From: AC-69 sp044867345
GTDB lineage: Bacteria > Actinomycetota > UBA4738 > HRBIN12
Direction of reading: 5' to 3'
Length of the DNA stretch: 7,151 nt
NCBI GenBank assembly: GCA_044867345.1
Contig: JBIOUU010000185.1
Location: 1 to 7,151, forward strand
The notes under the pieces are model-generated. The model searched no databases. It was not told where the DNA came from and was given only the letters and a program-made list of their open reading frames with translations. The translations under genes and the position numbers were made by a program. Positions 4,709 through 7,151 of the stretch are shown piece by piece; the stretch's first letter is position 1, and each line of letters starts with the position of its first letter.

Positions 4709-5641
4709 TCAGGTCGAGGCGCGACGGTCGATCGCGTAGGAGGAGCCGGAGTCGCGCTTGGCGAACTGCTTCATCTCCGTGGCCACGGCCACGGCCTCGC
4801 CGTAGTGGGCGAACCGACGCGTGGTGGTGGTGGCGATCCCGCTGGACACGCCGACCAGGGGCAATCGCTGAAGCACGCCCTTGCGGTCCTCGACCTCGAC
4901 GAAGCCTCGTTGCAGGTCCTCGGGTTCGTAGAACTCGTGGATCTGGGCGTCGAACCGCTCCACGATCCGCTTGGCCACGTCCTCCGCCACGTCGGGCGGC
5001 GTGATGGCCACGAAGTCGTCGCCGCCGACGTGGCCCACGAACCCTTCCGTGCCGGCGAACTCGGCCACGGCGTCCTGGATGATGCGGGCCGTCGATTGGA
5101 TCAAGCGGTCGCCCCGGACGAACCCCTTCTGGTCGTTGTACGCCTTGAAGTTGTCGAGGTCGCAGTAGAGCACGGCGAAGGAGTGGCCGTCGCGGACCAT
5201 CCGCTCGATCTCCTCCTGGATCCGGATGTTGCCCGGGAGGCCGGTGAGCGGCGAGAGGTTGCGCATCTCCTTGGCCCTGCGGAGCGTGCCCTTGACCCGG
5301 GCCAGGAGCTCGATGGGGTCGAACGGCTTGATGATGTAGTCGTCGGCCCCGGCGGTCAGGCCGAGCACCTTGTCGGTCGACAGGGCCTTCGCCGTGAGCA
5401 TGATGATCGAGGTGTTCGCCGTCACGGGGTTGCGGCGGAGCCGCTGCGCCACCTCGAACCCGTCGATTCTCGGCATCATCACGTCCAGGAGCACGAGGTC
5501 CGGCCGCATCTCGCTCGCCCGCTGGAGCGCCTCCTCCCCGTCCGAGGCCACGGCCACGTCGTAGCCGGCCGACCGCAGGTTGACCTCAACGAACCGGGCG
5601 ATGTCCGGATCGTCGTCGACCACCAGGATGGTCTCCGGCAT
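4709..5641 (-). CDS. Response regulator with GGDEF-family (GGDDF variant) output domain
   Basis: A 310-residue two-domain signalling protein. The N-terminal receiver (about 4-122) is complete: acidic pocket D9-D10, phospho-acceptor D53 in LLDVMMPRIDGF, T83 and K105 in YIIKPFDP. A short linker leads to the GGDEF domain starting at LTGLPGN (132-138), with metal-binding D161 in YCDLDNFKAYND (159-170) and the signature as GGDDF at 206-210, inside GHVGGDDFVAI. The family makes cyclic di-GMP from two GTP. The Glu-to-Asp change is conservative, and I recall a subfamily with this HxGGDDF form, so activity is plausible but unproven. No RxxD inhibitory site precedes the signature (GTEG is there instead). 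No membrane segments are seen. The start is ATG 5641-5639, sharing its A with the rpe stop (TGATG), with AGGGGG about six bases upstream. No sensor kinase is visible nearby. Confidence 0.9.
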   Translation of the reverse strand: MPETILVVDDDPDIARFVEVNLRSAGYDVAVASDGEEALQRASEMRPDLVLLDVMMPRIDGFEVAQRLRRNPVTANTSIIMLTAKALSTDKVLGLTAGADDYIIKPFDPIELLARVKGTLRRAKEMRNLSPLTGLPGNIRIQEEIERMVRDGHSFAVLYCDLDNFKAYNDQKGFVRGDRLIQSTARIIQDAVAEFAGTEGFVGHVGGDDFVAITPPDVAEDVAKRIVERFDAQIHEFYEPEDLQRGFVEVEDRKGVLQRLPLVGVSSGIATTTTRRFAHYGEAVAVATEMKQFAKRDSGSSYAIDRRAST

Positions 5642-6303
5642 CAGGCACCCCCTTGCCTGGCCACCGCGGCGAGCGTGCGTGCGGCCTCCGCCGGATCCTT
5701 GGCCTTGAAGATGGAGGAGGCGGCCGCGAGGATCGTGGCGCCTGCGCCGATGCATCGCGCACCGGTCCCGGGGTCGATCCCTCCGTCGACCTCCACGTCT
5801 GTCGACAGGCCCCTGCGGTCGATCTCGCGGCGCACGAGCTCGATCTTCGGAAGGACCGCGAGGATGAACGGCTGGCCGGCCCACCCCGGCCGAACGCTCA
5901 TCACGATCACGTCGTCCAGGTCCTCGAGGTGAGGGAATACGGTCTCGACCGGCGTGTCCGGATTCACGGCCAGCCCGGCACGCATCCCCATCCCGCGGGC
6001 CTTGCGAACGACGGGCGCGGGGTCCTCCAGGGCCTCCACGTGGCACGTGACCATGTTGGTTCCGGCCGCCGCGAAGTCATCGAACAGCCGCTCGGGCCGC
6101 TCGATCATGAGGTGGCAATGGAGCGGCAGGCCGGTCACGGGGCGGAGGGATTCGACCACCACCGGACCGACGGTGAGGGGCGGGACGAAGTGGGCGTCCA
6201 TCACGTCGATATGGATGAAGTCGGCATGCGCCTCCACCAGCTTTACCTGATCGGCGAGGTGCGCGAAGTCCGCCGAGAGGATCGAGGCGGCAAGCTTGCC
6301 CAC
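5641..6303 (-). CDS. rpe: Ribulose-phosphate 3-epimerase
   Basis: Interconverts ribulose 5-phosphate and xylulose 5-phosphate in the pentose phosphate pathway. The 220-residue TIM barrel has the full set of motifs: SILSADF at 7-13, HIDVMD at 31-36, HLMIERP at 64-70, AVNPDTP at 112-118, MSVRPGWAGQPF at 135-146 and EVDGGI at 171-176. Metal ligands H31, D33, H64 and D173 are present, with D33 and D173 the acid/base pair. The usual GSAIF phosphate loop reads ASSIF (195-199), a small variation. The start is GTG 6303-6301, with no Shine-Dalgarno but a -10 element eight bases upstream, fitting a leaderless mRNA. It lies 39 nt after fmt and overlaps the following response regulator by one base. Ribulose 5-phosphate is also the substrate of RibB in the neighbouring operon. 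Confidence 0.97.
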   Translation of the reverse strand: MGKLAASILSADFAHLADQVKLVEAHADFIHIDVMDAHFVPPLTVGPVVVESLRPVTGLPLHCHLMIERPERLFDDFAAAGTNMVTCHVEALEDPAPVVRKARGMGMRAGLAVNPDTPVETVFPHLEDLDDVIVMSVRPGWAGQPFILAVLPKIELVRREIDRRGLSTDVEVDGGIDPGTGARCIGAGATILAAASSIFKAKDPAEAARTLAAVARQGGA

Positions 6304-6311
6304 GACGCAGG

Positions 6312-6317
6312 ATTCTA
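6312..6317 (-). promoter_or_regulatory. -10 element for a leaderless rpe transcript
   Basis: TAGAAT on the minus strand fits the TANNNT -10 pattern and leaves eight bases before the GTG start of rpe. A transcript would therefore begin at or within two bases of the start codon. No ribosome-binding site is seen, which agrees with leaderless initiation, common in actinobacteria. The -35 region is poor, as is frequent for such promoters. Confidence 0.5.
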
Positions 6318-6342
6318 GCCGGACCAGCCGACGCCCCCTAGC

Positions 6343-7151
6343 TCACTCGAGCCGCTCGGCGCGGGCGGGGCGATGGCCTCGCCCGAAGTCCGCGGCGCTC
6401 ATCCGCCGGCCCCCGGCCGGGGCCACCTCGAGCGGGCGGAACCCTCCCTCCCGAGTCGCGACCACGAAGCCGTCCTCGTCCACGTCGACGACGGCACCGG
6501 GCTCGCCACTCCCTTCGACCGCCCGGGCCCGGAGCACCTTCAGGACCTGGCCTCGGAACGTCGCCGTCGCCCCGGGGTCGGGCGAGAAGGCCCGTACCCG
6601 GTTGACCAGCACCCGAGCGGGCTCGTTCCAGTCGAGACGGCGGTCCGCAGGGCCGAGCTTCGGGGCGAGCGTTGCCCGGGTGTCGTCCTGGGGGACGGGG
6701 GTGACCCGGCCCGCCGAGAGGTCGTCGAGGGTCTCAACCAACAGGTCGGCGCCGATCCTGGCCAGCCGTGCCCCGAGCGAGCCGGCGTCGTCCTCGTCGC
6801 TGATCGGCTCCTCGCGGCGGCGAAGGATGGGGCCGGTGTCCATGCCGGCGTCCATGCGGATCGTGGTGACGCCCGTCTCGTCCATCCCGAGCAGCAGCGC
6901 CGTCTGCACGGGGCTCGCTCCACGGAGCAGCGGGAGCAACGAGAAGTGCACGTTGACCGGCGCGATCGTTGGCACGTTCAGGACGCCGGCCGGCAGGATC
7001 TCGCCGTACGCCACCACGGCGAGGACGTCGGGCGCCCCGGCGGCGAGGGCCTCGAACCCCGGGCCGGACTTCACCGTCTCCACCTCGGAGAGTGGAAGGC
7101 CGATGGTCCGGGCCGACTCCGCGACCGGGGTCGGCGCGGGCCCCAGCCCGC
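6343..7151 (-). CDS. fmt: Methionyl-tRNA formyltransferase, N-terminus cut by the window edge
   Basis: Formylates Met on initiator tRNA using 10-formyl-tetrahydrofolate, completing bacterial initiator tRNA. The visible 268 residues carry VVAYGEILP, then NVHFSLLPLLRGASPVQ, which holds catalytic Asn and His and the SLLP folate loop, and MDAGMDTGPIL with the catalytic Asp at exactly the same spacing from the Asn as in the E. coli enzyme (38 residues). The C-terminal tRNA-binding domain begins around KLGPADRRLDW and includes NRVRAFSPDPGATATF. By alignment about 40 N-terminal residues lie beyond 7151; the in-frame GTG at 7083 is internal, not the start. The fmt-rpe neighbourhood is common in actinobacteria, where rsmB often sits between them; here it does not. 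Confidence 0.95.
   Translation of the reverse strand, partial: GLGPAPTPVAESARTIGLPLSEVETVKSGPGFEALAAGAPDVLAVVAYGEILPAGVLNVPTIAPVNVHFSLLPLLRGASPVQTALLLGMDETGVTTIRMDAGMDTGPILRRREEPISDEDDAGSLGARLARIGADLLVETLDDLSAGRVTPVPQDDTRATLAPKLGPADRRLDWNEPARVLVNRVRAFSPDPGATATFRGQVLKVLRARAVEGSGEPGAVVDVDEDGFVVATREGGFRPLEVAPAGGRRMSAADFGRGHRPARAERLE

Noticed and set aside
4094..5932. A 612-codon open frame on the plus strand
   Set aside because: It crosses ribD, the FMN riboswitch and the response regulator, and its start is rich in Arg/Pro/Gly, as expected of a shadow frame.
1..7151. CRISPR arrays, tRNA genes, insertion sequences, prophage or defence genes
   Set aside because: No direct-repeat arrays, tRNA-like cloverleaf with TTCRA, transposase motifs or terminal repeats were seen; the region looks like conserved core genome.

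Overview
The window is GC-rich, with G/C-biased codons. Every convincing gene lies on the minus strand, so biological order runs from high to low coordinates: fmt (partial) - rpe - response regulator with GGDEF-type domain // FMN riboswitch - ribD - ribE - ribBA - ribH - cupin // cold-shock protein // infC (partial). The fused RibBA, frequent GTG/TTG starts, leaderless-looking promoter and Streptomyces/Mycobacterium-like IF-3 N-terminus suggest an actinobacterium (Actinomycetota), perhaps a deep-branching or uncultured one. This placement is inference; no rRNA or other phylogenetic marker is present.

Region 1 (7151 to 4709) is a housekeeping cluster. It holds most of methionyl-tRNA formyltransferase and ribulose-phosphate 3-epimerase, which appears to have its own leaderless promoter. 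A receiver plus GGDDF-variant diguanylate-cyclase response regulator follows, and its ATG overlaps the rpe stop by one base.

Region 2 (about 4708 to 659) is a complete riboflavin operon. A -10 element sits just upstream of a textbook FMN riboswitch, followed by a roughly 75-base expression platform with no U-tract terminator, which points to translational control. Then come ribD, ribE, ribBA and ribH, all overlapping (20 nt, GTGA, ATGA). They cover every dedicated step from GTP and ribulose 5-phosphate to riboflavin except dephosphorylation of the pyrimidine intermediate. A small phosphomannose-isomerase-like cupin is coupled to ribH by another GTGA overlap. Rpe interconverts ribulose 5-phosphate, the RibB substrate, so the two clusters are metabolically adjacent.

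Region 3 (644 to 1) holds translation and cold-related genes: a 68-residue cold-shock protein with a TTG start and its own promoter, then infC. infC has a near-consensus sigma70-type promoter, a leader with a strong hairpin, a near-perfect Shine-Dalgarno and no ATG, GTG or TTG at its true N-terminus. The inferred start is GTC, where related actinobacterial infC genes use ATC. The gene runs off the window edge.

I did not find an undescribed multi-gene system. Most genes are conserved and recognisable. The points worth following are the infC start and leader, the cupin in the riboflavin operon, the coupling of the GGDDF regulator to rpe, and the inverted repeat abutting the riboflavin promoter. 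No gene-free stretch exceeds 300 bases; the longest, 4440-4708, is taken up by the riboflavin promoter, riboswitch and expression platform.
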